A DNA stretch of 64,000 nucleotides from Syncephalis plumigaleata (lineage: Eukaryota; Zoopagomycota; Zoopagomycetes; Zoopagales; Piptocephalidaceae). The DNA lies in NCBI GenBank assembly GCA_025201365.1, contig JAIXMF010000006.1, positions 1,116,001 to 1,180,000 of the forward strand. The letters are read 5' to 3'. The notes beneath the pieces were generated by a model. That model ran no database searches and was not told the origin of the DNA. It saw nothing but the letters and a program-made list of their open reading frames with translations. Of this stretch, positions 12,617 to 23,600 are shown one piece after another; the stretch's first letter is position 1, and each line of letters starts with the position of its first letter. The translations under genes were made by a program, and so were the position numbers.

Positions 12617-13820
12617 ATGGCCGACAGTCTGATCACGTTGAATCTGGCCCTGCCCGCGGCTGTTTCCACGCCCACATTAATGGTTAGTCCAGTTGTTCTC
12701 TTCATTATACTGGATCATTACTTGCGTCGTGACGATGATCAACGACAAGTGATCGGTACTTTGCTGGGTGTCCGCTCGGATGACGGACGATCTATCGAGA
12801 TACGTAACGCGTATTCCGTGCCTTTCGATGGCAACTCAAAAAAGGTACTTGAATACAATAAGAGAAATATACATGTTCTTTGATCTAATCACTATTCCTA
12901 TTATATTCACAATGAAACTTAGCTATCTCTAGATATGGACTATCATCGATCCATGTTTGAATTGCACCAGCGTGTCAATCAAAAGGAAGTGGTAGTTGGA
13001 TGGTATGCTACCGGAAATGAATTGACGAGTAAAGCGGCCGAGATCCAAGAATTATACTCGGCCGAATGTGTGTCGGCACCATCCGTTCATCTATTGCTTG
13101 ATACACGCTTGTCATCCGATCATCTAGGTCTTAAGGCATTTGTCAGGTAAATTAATTGATTGCTAACGATGTATTACACAGCAATACTAATGTATACATA
13201 TATACATATACATATAAATATATATATGAAATGTTAGTGCACCTGTTGGTTTGGCACAAAAAGCAGAGCGTTCACTCTTGATGCCTACTCGTTGCGAGGT
13301 ACGAGCGAATGACTCTGAGCGTAGTGGCTGTAAGTATCGATCTATTTGCATTGACATGCTACTGAATTCATTCATTGTGCTAATCATGGTGATCATGTAA
13401 TTAGTGGATCTATTGGCCATGGCTCGTGGTAAGGAGGATCGTACAGCATCGCTAAACACGGATTTGGAGAGTTTGGAACGTGCCATTCGTAAGGTGTTGT
13501 CCTTGGTCAATCGTACTGCAACTTATGTCGATAGTGTTAATGTAAGAAGTTACTACTACTACTACTGATGTTGATGATGTAATGACAATATTAATGCTGT
13601 TTCTATTTTATTCAAATGATGATAGGCGGGTACTACCACGGCCAATTCGGCTACTGGACGTCGTATTATGGATGCCATCGCTTCGGTGCCCAAGATTGAC
13701 GAGACTGAATTTGAAGCGGCCTTCAATGATCATTTGCAAGATCAGTTGATGACAACCTATTTGGCCAATATGGCACAGGCACAGATCCAGATTGCCGAGG
13801 CAGTGCATACGCTCATTTAA
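12617..13820 (+). CDS. EIF3F: Translation initiation factor eIF3 subunit f
   Basis: Five exons: 12617-12844, 12923-13146, 13238-13329, 13405-13541 and 13626-13820, encoding 291 residues. The protein has an MPN domain (about residues 22-150: HP-like MVSPVVLFIILDHY, VIGTLLGVR, VVGWYATGNELT) and a helical MPN C-terminal region. The IGTLLG and GWYATG blocks match eIF3f and not the catalytic JAMM proteases; the HxH metal motif is absent, as expected for this non-catalytic subunit of the eIF3 octamer. The acceptor of exon 2 was set at 12923 to give KKLSLDMDYHRSMFELH, which aligns with eIF3f. It follows RPT5 in the same direction by 200 bp, with a C/T-rich promoter between them. Confidence 0.93.
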
Positions 13821-15696
13821 TCCAAGTACTAAAGGGAAGATTCGTTATAAATCTAGTTTATTTCTTCTAGCTAATAAAAGAGGAGTTACACATTACTATT
13901 ATGCTTCCTATTTGTAATAATGGCATGATCATGACTTTTTTGTCATTAACCCATGCACCTATTCTTAGTCTTGACTACATTTTACTTGCCGTTGCCTTCT
14001 TTCAAATACACATACAATAAAGTCAATGTATACTGTTATGCTATCATGTCCATTATTCGATTCAAGTGCTTATTAATAAGCATCTGTACAAGTTCCTTTT
14101 TGTTATAGTATAGCATTCTAGATATGCGCTCTACTAATCAATTAGTCGATTTATTGGTAGATGATACCTTCACTCATTGTACATGTCATTATCACTCCCT
14201 CATACATCATTGTTGCTCACTATGTTAGCTTACCGATTGTTGATGACATATGCGTAATGCTAACAGCGTATATACACGATTGCTACCTCGACTAATTGTA
14301 TTTGTTTAGTGAATCAATTGGCATCACCGTTATTATTGTCACTATTATTGACTATCATCTTACCTGTAAGTCATGTGCTGCCTTGTAGTCCTATTCGGCT
14401 AATGTTATTAACGATTTAATAGTTAGCAACCTAGGGAATGAAGGGATCACGTATGCATATATGCTTACAACGAGAATGCAATACTCGATTTTACCAAATG
14501 CTTCAATGATAGTTTACACTGTCAACTATACCATATCTAATAAATCGGATGCACATTATAAATACTCGCATACTCCATGATCAGAGGCTGTATTTCGTGT
14601 CATTATCGGCCTCTACGTCTGGATGTGCTATAGTAATAATAACGATGCTTAGTTAATCGTACATTTAGTGATCATTAAGCATAACAATAAAGACAGTATT
14701 GGTACGTTAACACTCTCATACAAACACAGGTCCATGCCACAAAGCAACCTACAGTCAAGACAAGTGTATAATACAGCAATAAAATAGAATGGTTAAACTA
14801 AAATGAGCCTACACTGTTTGCTGGCAATATAGTACAATTAAGAACGAGCAGTATACCAACCATTCCAATTAATAAGTTGTTAGCACGTATATGGCAAAGG
14901 ATCATACATATACGCTTACACCTGGTAACACTACAATAATGTCTACATGTATGTGACCAAAGAGAGAGATAACTAAAATGGACGGGTGTAATCCATGGCA
15001 ATTTATTAAACATGTAAGTGACATGTGAGAGCAAGAAAGCACAGAGAGACGGTAGAAAATGAGCTGAAGGAGCAGAAGAGAAGAAGAGAAGAATGCATAT
15101 AGCGTGCACGTTTAGTTACTTGCATTACCCTATTATGCCAAAGAGCGGCAATTAAGGTAAATAAACACTCTATTGTATAGACAAGAAGCAGCACTGTCAG
15201 TATAGCGAGGAATAGCAAGGGTTGCGAATGAATAACTGATCAGTACGCTTAGCAGGTTGTACGTTACCGGTAGTCAAGAATAGAATGGAACAAGACCGAG
15301 GAATAGACTAACGACAAGTGATATATTGTTAAGAATGAAAGCGAAGGAACAAGTAATAAAGTAATAAGTACTTGGTACAAAGACACGCATACTCGAACAA
15401 CTTGCAGAAACAACGTGTGCTTGTAGTGGAGTAACCGCGTGTAGATATTATTATGATAGAGTGGAGTGATATATGAACGAATAGTGGAAGAAAGACAAGG
15501 TGATGACGTGTACCAGCGAGAATAGCAGACACATAAGCAACGATGCGCATACAACACAGAACAGTGTATGCTAATGAGTAGAACAAGCAATAAACAAAGG
15601 TGTTATGATACTAAAGACAAATGAGCACATAAATGAGCTAAGATTAGTGGTAAACAAAGGAATAACCGGAAGCAATAAACAAGGAATAGAGGAATG

Positions 15697-16022
15697 GAAT
15701 GACACAAAGAAGACGCGTATTACTGAGAAAGTAAAAGAACTAGCTAGCATATAGAGAAGAGGAAGTGGACGCGCGTTGTTTACTGACAAGTGGGATGCAG
15801 TTGGTACAAAGAAGGCGCTTACTGTTTAGTGGTAAGGGAAATGACGGGGAAATGCAGTTGGTATGAATAAGACAGTATGTGAAAGAAGTCAACGACAAGT
15901 AGAATGTAGTCAAGACTAAGAAGACAGCATTGGTAAAGAAGTAAAAGGAAACAACAATGAAATGGATACTTAGAAATGGATTAGTATATCATTAATGCCA
16001 CTAGACGCTAATAACAAACATG
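15697..16022 (+). repeat. Dispersed repeat, copy 2 (matches 1450-1792)
   Basis: Runs of 20-50 identical bases alternate with scattered substitutions and small indels when compared with 1450-1792. Shared anchors are gacac-aagaagacgcgtatt at the left, gtttagtggtaagggaaatga in the middle and ccactagacgctaat at the right. No coding capacity and no terminal inverted repeats seen; the left boundary fades and the right boundary is sharp, just after aacatg. Confidence 0.8.
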
Positions 16023-16360
16023 CCAATGAGTATTAGTACTTATTTGTTTTTACTGATTGCTAATAATAAATGAAAATGAGGTCTTAAATTTATACAAGTA
16101 GCGTTAAACTTGTACTAAAATTAATTCAAATCAATATAATAAAATAAAGAAAGAATGAATAGCGCGGGTCCGTCTACACTACACTAACTAAACGAATACA
16201 AATCCGTATGTATTCGTTAAATGAGAGCAAAACTATACTAAACTAGATAAAGAACAACGCCTGATAATCTATTTAATAAATGTGAAAGCCCCAATAGTTA
16301 TAATAGAGAATAGGAGGACGAGTGTGACATATCAATATATCAACTTGTCGTGTTCGTCGC

Positions 16361-16649
16361 ATTTCAGATGTTCTATTTTAGTACTGGTAGAATGCTTCAT
16401 ATGTACATGTATATAATCCAATATCTAAAAACATATCACAAATAAACACAATGCTCCATGTCAGTAGAACATTTGATATCAATGCTAATAATAGTAACAA
16501 TGACTGCCATCATTGGTAACGGTTGGTTCAATCTATTGCATAGTTTCTATTGTAAAACATTGCGTGCATTTGTGATATGTATTTAGATATTGGGCTATAT
16601 ACATGTGCATATGAAGCATTCTACCATTGCTAAAGCAGGACATTTGAAA
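16361..16649. repeat. Fold-back inverted repeat (about 95-nt arms, 100-nt loop)
   Basis: The left arm, about 16361-16455, matches the reverse complement of the right arm, about 16555-16649. The core ggtagaatgcttcatatg-acatgtatata is almost perfect, and more diverged sequence extends on both sides. The transcript or single strand could form a long imperfect hairpin. It ends about 165 bp upstream of the subtilisin start codon. It could be a fold-back or MITE-type element, or a regulatory hairpin. No target-site duplication is obvious. Confidence 0.8.
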
Positions 16650-16816
16650 CTTTAATCTCCGGGCTGGATAGTACAAAACCGGGCTCTTTACGTTCAACTC
16701 AGCTCCTTGGTTCATCGTTGTTTCTCTCTTCTCATTTTTTTACCGCTCCTACTACTAACCTATCATTTATTCGTGCAGAGCACATATATCTAGCATACTT
16801 TTTATCATCAATTACA

Positions 16817-18883
16817 ATGGCATCTCACGCAAAGTATCTATTACTATTGCTGACATTATACGCGCACCTTTCGTCTTTTAGAGGAAGTGCACTACCTCAT
16901 GCATCTTCATTAAATAAACATTTCACCACCACCACCGCCATCAACAATGGAACAACAACAGCAAATAGAAATAATGCAATTGACTCGTCCCAACACTATG
17001 TTCACCATGTTCGACGTAGACTCGGCGATGCCTTCTCACTGACATATATGAGAAACTCACCCGTTTTAAAAGATAATATCTCAGGGAAGATGTATGATCC
17101 AGCTTATCCTAGCAGTTACACCGGCATGGGATACGTCCACTACAGTAGACAGTTTACCGGCAAAGGCATAAGAATTGCTATAATAGACACCGGCGTGGAT
17201 TATACGCATATTGCGCTAGGTGGCAATTTTGGTGAACGATACACGGTAGCCTATGGTCGTAGCTATATCAGAACCGGTCCCAACAAAGAAGAGATATTTG
17301 AGAATGGTAATGATCCGAAGGACTGTCTCGGACATGGCACAGCTGTAGCCGGTATTATCGGGGCAAGAACGCCCACTTTCACGGGTGTGGCACCGGATGC
17401 TAAACTAGGCGCTTATCGCGTTATGCATTGTACTCAAGCAACTAGCAGAGCCATCGTAGCCCAAGCAATCACCGATGCGGTTGACGACAATTCGAATATT
17501 ATCAACATGTCCGCACTATTGCATTTGGATGAAGAGGACGACACTATCGAGAAAGCCATCGACTATGCAGTTAGCAAGGGTGTAGTCATTGTGGCATCTG
17601 CCGGTAATAATAACGCTAAACGTATGTGGCAGAGTCACTACCCGGCGGCAACACCAATGACGATATCGGTCGGTGCAGCGTATACACCGATTGATTTTCA
17701 GTTCCATTTCTTACTAAAGAATACGCCCTATAGAATTAATTATCATAGAGTGTGCACGAACGTCGAGTATAATTTGGGTGACGTCCACATTGCTAAAGTC
17801 GGTGCAGCTATGATGATGGGTAATGAGTGTAAAGTTAGTGGAAATGTTCAAGGGAGAGTAGCATTAATACCTCCTCAAGCATCCTGCCCATTAGATAAGC
17901 TAAGTGTCGCCGTCAAGAAGCTAAATGCAATTGGGATTATTATAACTTCATTGAAAAATGATAAAATGGACTGCAAGCTTCCGATCTTCCCCTTATCCCA
18001 AATGGAAATGAGCCGTTTATACGACATAAGCAACAATATGGGAGATAAACCATGGCTATTCACGTCGAATGCTATGCCAGTGGAAGGAATACCTCAGTTA
18101 CCGGATGACGCGATATCATCATGGGGACCTACCGACAATTTGAAATTAAATCCAGACATTGTAGCACCGGGCATCGAGGTGATCACCACGTTATCATCTA
18201 AATCTAACCTCTTCAAATTTATTAGTGGAACATCATTTGCCGCGCCTTATGTTTCCGGTTGTATCGCACTAATGTACCACGCATTATCCATAGAGAGGGC
18301 ACCCGTGCACGCCATAAGAAGTGCCCTACACAATACGGCCACACCAATTGCCTCCAGTACTAATTTGACGAATGCAGTGTCGGTGGCGCATCAAGGTGCC
18401 GGACTAATCAACGTCATGAAATTAATCACACAAAAGACGTTCGTCATTCCAACCGTAATAGAATTGGGCGACACCATATCAAGAAAAGGCGGTAAAGCGA
18501 CCGTTTCGTTAAACATTACAAATACCGACACTGTTGATAAGCAATATCAATTGCTGTATCGGAACACCGCTTCTCTTCGTAGTTTCGACAACAATGGCAA
18601 TCCAATATTTCCACCCTTACCGCAAGATAAATACGCCAAGGTGGATCTACCGAAAGGCTGGATTAAAGTTTCTAAATCATCCCACGTTTTAGTAAGCATT
18701 GATATCGAGGAACCACCCGAACTGAATGCATCCGAAAACTGGTTGTATTCCGGCTATATCTCGGTGAACCTTGTAGGTGCAACAAATCTGCCACCTGAAT
18801 CTGTGAGCGTTCCGTATTTCGGTCTAAAGGGAAGTATAAAACAAATTAAACAACTCATTGATCAGCATGAATTATCTAAATAA
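16817..18883 (+). CDS. Secreted subtilisin-like serine protease (S8) with PA insert
   Basis: Single exon, 688 residues from ATG 16817; an upstream in-frame TTG was rejected. Residues 1-22 are a typical signal peptide, followed by a low-complexity propeptide region and an Arg-Arg site near residue 72. The catalytic triad is complete: D124 (IDTGVDYTH), H173 (GHGTAVAG) and S473 (GTSFAAPYVSG), with oxyanion N264 (SAGNNN). The long gap between N264 and S473 holds a protease-associated (PA)-like insert, and a beta-rich C-terminal domain follows. The layout resembles Vpr/minor extracellular protease-type subtilases. It is predicted to digest extracellular protein. The lack of introns, in a genome where most genes have several, is notable and could mean retro-insertion or transfer. 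Confidence 0.93.
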   Translation: MASHAKYLLLLLTLYAHLSSFRGSALPHASSLNKHFTTTTAINNGTTTANRNNAIDSSQHYVHHVRRRLGDAFSLTYMRNSPVLKDNISGKMYDPAYPSSYTGMGYVHYSRQFTGKGIRIAIIDTGVDYTHIALGGNFGERYTVAYGRSYIRTGPNKEEIFENGNDPKDCLGHGTAVAGIIGARTPTFTGVAPDAKLGAYRVMHCTQATSRAIVAQAITDAVDDNSNIINMSALLHLDEEDDTIEKAIDYAVSKGVVIVASAGNNNAKRMWQSHYPAATPMTISVGAAYTPIDFQFHFLLKNTPYRINYHRVCTNVEYNLGDVHIAKVGAAMMMGNECKVSGNVQGRVALIPPQASCPLDKLSVAVKKLNAIGIIITSLKNDKMDCKLPIFPLSQMEMSRLYDISNNMGDKPWLFTSNAMPVEGIPQLPDDAISSWGPTDNLKLNPDIVAPGIEVITTLSSKSNLFKFISGTSFAAPYVSGCIALMYHALSIERAPVHAIRSALHNTATPIASSTNLTNAVSVAHQGAGLINVMKLITQKTFVIPTVIELGDTISRKGGKATVSLNITNTDTVDKQYQLLYRNTASLRSFDNNGNPIFPPLPQDKYAKVDLPKGWIKVSKSSHVLVSIDIEEPPELNASENWLYSGYISVNLVGATNLPPESVSVPYFGLKGSIKQIKQLIDQHELSK

Positions 18884-19039
18884 AAGCAATATGTATCTGT
18901 ATTATCTCTATTTACATTGTGTGTATAGTTTGCAATCCATAAAATGTGTCGTTTATTCAATATAAAGTGTAACACATGTATTCATAATTAGCAATGATAG
19001 CTATGAAATCATTAATCATGCTACTATTAATCCTTATAA

Positions 19040-20435
19040 CTAGGCCAACTCACGTGCGATTGACTCATTGTATGGGTACTTCTCTAAGAAGGCTGCTGGT
19101 GCAAGTCGTCTAGTTGGATCGGTATCCAAAAGCTTGTAGAAAATATCCATTAAAAAGTCAGAGATGGGCCGTGGCGGGTTTGAGTAGATGCCAATCGGGG
19201 GAACGACAAAGTTGTGGGGTTTAAGATATCCTCGAAGTTGCGACTTGAATAATTTACTATCAAAGCGTTTATTCGTCGGCATAAGCTGGCCTGTAACTGC
19301 TCGTTCGGTCAAAAGATGATAGATCATTGCTCCCACCGACCAGGTCTCGCCCACGAGTAGATTGTAGGTTTTATCCTTCGAAAGAGCCTCTGGAGGCATG
19401 TATTCCACGGCACGACCCGTGTACTTTCCCATTGCCACGTTCGCAAGTGTACGTTTAAACGTACTGCTCGAGTCGAAATCGACGAGTTTAAGCTTTGCTC
19501 TGTTGTTCTCGTCCACCGAAACGAATACATCTAACAAGAGGACAGGCGTGATTAGTTGTAGCAATTAGAGAAGACAAGAAGACGATGCAAGGAGCCTTAC
19601 CCGATGGATTCAAATCGTTATAGGTAATACCCTCCTTGTGAAGGAATGCAAGCGCCAGACATGTTGATTAGTTAAATTCAAGATATCCAGAGGATAGGAT
19701 AGAAGGGACGGGCAAACATACCTTCTAGCAATTGATAGATTAAATCGTAGGCATCTCTCTGCTTTTTAACGTTCTGTCGTTTGAAATGCGAGTCGATAGT
19801 CTCTTTACCCGCATATTCCGTGACGATGCATTGACCAATTGGAAGTGCCTTTACATATTTATGAAGAGCGGTCGACTTGAACCACGAGGCGATCTTGTAG
19901 GGCAAGCCTGCTTTGAATGAGTGTACCATCTTCACGAAATGTTTGCCACTTGGATGCCTCATTTCTTTAGCATCATAGATAATCTACAAGGGAGGTGATT
20001 AATAATCATGCTCAACGTTTGCGCGGTATACAGCATAATTACCTGGTTGATGGCTTTCTCCTTATTTATACTCGTTGGATGATAGGAGCATTTCGTGAAT
20101 GTTTTATCGCCATAATAGTCGGACTGGCCCATAACGGAGAACCTGCCATAACCTATGACTTCGGTGATAGTGAGTTCAGGTGTCAATGCTCCTGGCTTGT
20201 TAACGGGCAGCGTGATCAATCTCCATCGATCACTCCAACCTCCTAATGTCGTGTTATTAATATGAAGGGAAAGATGTTAATACCGTTGTCATAGCATATC
20301 ATATGTGTGTGTACGTATAACTAACTAACCAGTTGCAGGACGGAAATTAAAGGGCGTTGCCAATACTTGTTGCGTGTACAGGACGGCCACTAGACCGCAC
20401 ACTGTGCTCGTAGCACCGAATAACAAGAGTCGCAT
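19040..20435 (-). CDS. Divergent protein-kinase-like protein with signal peptide
   Basis: Five exons on the minus strand: 20330-20435, 20043-20242, 19722-19983, 19601-19654 and 19040-19530 (370 residues). Exon 1 encodes a signal peptide (MRLLLFGATSTVCGLVAVLY, cleavage near ATPF). The rest is a kinase fold: glycine loop IGYGRFSVMG (66-74), probable ATP Lys K86, catalytic loop YND at 201-203 in place of HRD (the Asp is kept), Asp208 where the Mg-binding Asn is usual, DFD (225-227) instead of DFG, APE-like MPPEAL and ETWSVGAMIYHLL. It is either an unusual active secretory-pathway kinase or a pseudokinase. Intron 3 has a good donor at 19721 but no AG acceptor where the frame requires one (it reads TGG before exon 4). 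Convergent with the subtilisin, 156 bp apart. Confidence 0.8.
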
Positions 20436-23400
20436 GCTTTGATAGTTAATGACTATAAGTAAGAATAATAATAATGCCTTATTAGTATCTTTCTACATCG
20501 CTATTTGAATAACAATAATGCTAATAAATAGCCTGCTTTACCTTGTGCCAATTAATGGAATAAATTCGTCAAGACAATCAATTAAAAGATGTAGCGTAAA
20601 AATGTTTGCGAATAAAAATGAGAATGATGGCGTGATTATCGAATAGTAAGTACAGCTACAGCAGAAGGTATGATCACTTTTTATATTAGCACGACTCATG
20701 CGCAATCATTTGTTTTTGATATGCAAGGCATCAATAAAGGAAAAAGTACACATGTCAAAGGACAAAGATACCATGTGTGATGGTAAATTGTTATGGTATT
20801 TTAACTGAAAGCGGTAAAGACAACATGTGTGCTACATGAGCAAATGCAAATGTTGTATTGCCAAAAAAATCGTATAAGCTGCCATTCAACAACTAGCTAG
20901 ACATGATAACGCGTAATTCATATGAACGGTCATGTAGAATTAGAAGAAATCAATAATACGAAGTTTTTCCAACCAGTCAATACAGCTAGCCGTCAACTTT
21001 TTATTAATAACAATGATTCATGGTGACAACACACCTTGCTCTAAGTGGCACTATCTCATCTCCCCCTTCGTTCGCTCACTCGTTCAATAATCACGCAACT
21101 ATTACCGTAACACTCATAGACGATAGCAATGCTCGTTAACACACACTCACTCGTCTATTGCTTTTTATTCTTTTATTCGTCCTCTGACCACACATACATC
21201 ACTACAACTCATGCTTTTCCTCTTACTCCACCTTCGTTTACAGTTATATACAGGCTACGCTTAGCTGCAAGCATATACTACTTGTCTTTGTGTTGTTCTC
21301 GGTTGGTCGTCTTATTCCCGTCTAGTCTGCCGCTTTGCCAATGACTACTTGTCGATTATGTTGATTGTATGTCGCGTACTCGTATTTTGTATCGTTACTC
21401 GTCGACAGTCTCACTCCTATCTGTATACTCTGTCATAAGCACACTTTGCTCTTCACGCTGTGTAGGAGTTGGTTCTTTATTCGTTGTCGATCAACGTGGC
21501 ATATACCCCACTGGGTCTTTCATACTGGTCTATCCTCTATTCAGTTCTCTCTTTCTCGCTCCCTTGTCTACTTGCTTGCGACACTCCCTTGCCCTCACTC
21601 GTGTATTTCTATTATTTCCTGCCGTGTCCTTTATTCACGTCGTTTGCTTGCCGCGTTGTACCACTTTATTCGCGTTGACTTGCTGATCATTGCTCGTAGT
21701 ATGTAGGGACACGTACGCATACGTAACACTCGCGCTATGCATTAGGCACCACACTTGCTTGCCAGAGTACAACGTCTCCACTCGCTGCTTTGCACTACTT
21801 ACTTGTGCTTTATACATATATGCAAGTACGCGGTACTCGTGTTAATCATTAGCCAGTGCTGTTTGCTCCTCCAATTACGACATGTATACGTAACAAACAC
21901 TACGGCTCCTACACGTGTGTTGTGAAAGTACGCGTACATACATAATGTCTGCGCTAACTACTACCCATTACGTCGCTTAGCACTTTGTATTTGTAGTGGT
22001 ACTGTCTGACATTGTATTGCATATTGTAAACGTGCCGAGGCAATCATATATGATGGCTATATCTTTATTTGCATAGTACATATCAATAGCTAACATGCCA
22101 CTAATAGAGGGTAATAACGGCAGTAGTACATCCATTCATTGATCATTAGCATGGTATTATATGGCTTCTCCAATCGATTGACGCTGTTAGCCGTTAACTT
22201 TTGCTCTTATTGATAAATAGATTTGCACATTCATTAGCACTATTAATTAAATAGACAATTATGTATCATCTTTATTTACTAATGACCTTTATTCACGTAT
22301 CATTCGGATACTGCCTTACCGTTGTGCTACATATATATAAATTACATATGGTACAAGTGCTTCCTTGAAACACCACTCATTCATAGCTAGTTTATTAGAT
22401 ACCGAATAGTGAGCACTTTTAGCGTGTTTACTAGTGGAACACAATGTCAATAAGTAAGGCGTTCCTTGTCGATAATGGCTATTTTATTCAACTCACATGT
22501 TAATGACTCCTTAATTGGGAGTGTCGCACCTTTTGACGCAGGAAAAATGATTCACGTGGTGCCAACTATTTCTGACTTTTGTGGTGGTACTCCGGCGTGG
22601 GTCACTACTCCGCATTATGCTACTGCTAAATTGATCAAAAGGAAATATAACAAAGACAGCAGCAGCAACTACCGCTACAACTGCGATGATGACGATACTG
22701 AGAGAAAGATAACCCGTTTACTAGTCGATATCTTGCTTTTCTTCTTTCTCCTTCTTCTCCTTCTTCTCTTCTTCTTCTTCTAATTCTTCTAGTCCATACT
22801 AGTGTTGTAAGCCGTAACATCCTATTGTATAACGAGTTACTACTACACTAGCGTGTTTTTATAGCGTGTAGCGTAATATTTATTATAATAACGAACTATT
22901 TATAATCGATATCTACCCTAGTATTTAGTAAGTATTCATTAGTAAACTGAAGTGTATTACCAAGTTTTTGTTCAATTATTCGATGAATATTTGAATAGCT
23001 AGCAAGTCTGTCAATGATCACATAACCGTTAGTTGATCAGCTTATTCATTGACTTCTTAGTACAATGTATATAATACTACTGAAGTTGATGTAGATCATC
23101 TCGAGCGTTATTGATTAATGCCATGCAGTTCTTTTTACTTTTTTCTTACTTTTAAAGTGGTTGGGGTGATGTTTCAGGCTTGATGTCATGACGAATATAA
23201 AAGTAGTTGTCCGTGTGCGGGTGTATGTGCAGGTGTGGGGATTGCCAAACAAATATACCTTTTCGGGTAAATGAACATTATGCTGACTTACGATTTTTTA
23301 TAACAGACACCACGCTTACCTTTTACGCCAAGTGACGACCACCTCTTTACGCCGACCAATTAACACAAGCTCACATCAATTTATTACGAACGAACAAGCG

Positions 23401-23600
23401 TACGAACGAGCGAGTAAATACGCGCACGTACTTTTATTTACTCATCATTTCGTAAAATCATATAAATAGTATACTATCTATCTATCTATCTATTCTCATT
23501 AAGATAGATCCGGGATTATTGTAATCGTCATTGATTATAATAATCAATTAATTAATATCGTAATAATAATCATCGTAGTATCATTACCGCTACTATAATA
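20436..23600. repeat. Long intergenic region with pyrimidine-rich block and short repeat copy
   Basis: No convincing gene over 3.2 kb. 21050-21900 is strongly pyrimidine-rich on the plus strand, a mirror of the purine-rich repeats near 1.3 and 15.3 kb, and may be a diverged inverted copy; I could not align it firmly. 22171-22230 is a copy of the 60-bp dispersed repeat. A CTT-rich microsatellite lies at 22735-22790, and ATCT repeats at about 23475-23495 precede the DUF3712 gene. The open frame at 22466-22783 runs into the CTT repeat and has no domain. Confidence 0.6.
22171..22230 (-). repeat. 60-bp dispersed repeat, copy 2 (inverted)
   Basis: On the minus strand the core caataagagcaaaagttaa matches the other three copies; the flank ggctaacag is shared only with the copy at 1806-1862. 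Confidence 0.7.

Larger units (their letters stand above)
13821..16816. repeat. Long repeat-bearing intergenic region
   Basis: Three kilobases without a convincing gene. 13821-14750 is unremarkable AT-rich sequence with several AATAAA motifs. About 14800-15700 is purine-rich on the plus strand (many aagg/gaaca words), and 15697-16022 is a close direct copy of 1450-1792. At 16361-16649 lies a fold-back inverted repeat, listed separately. The minus-strand open frames at 14798-15789 are low-complexity shadows of the purine bias. Confidence 0.7.

Noticed and set aside
21129-21706. Plus-strand open frames of 69-113 codons
   Set aside because: Pyrimidine-rich DNA gives long Leu/Ser/Cys frames in all three phases; no domain or splice support.
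22466-22783. 105-codon open frame
   Set aside because: Ends in poly-Leu/Phe from a CTT microsatellite; start context weak and no recognisable family.
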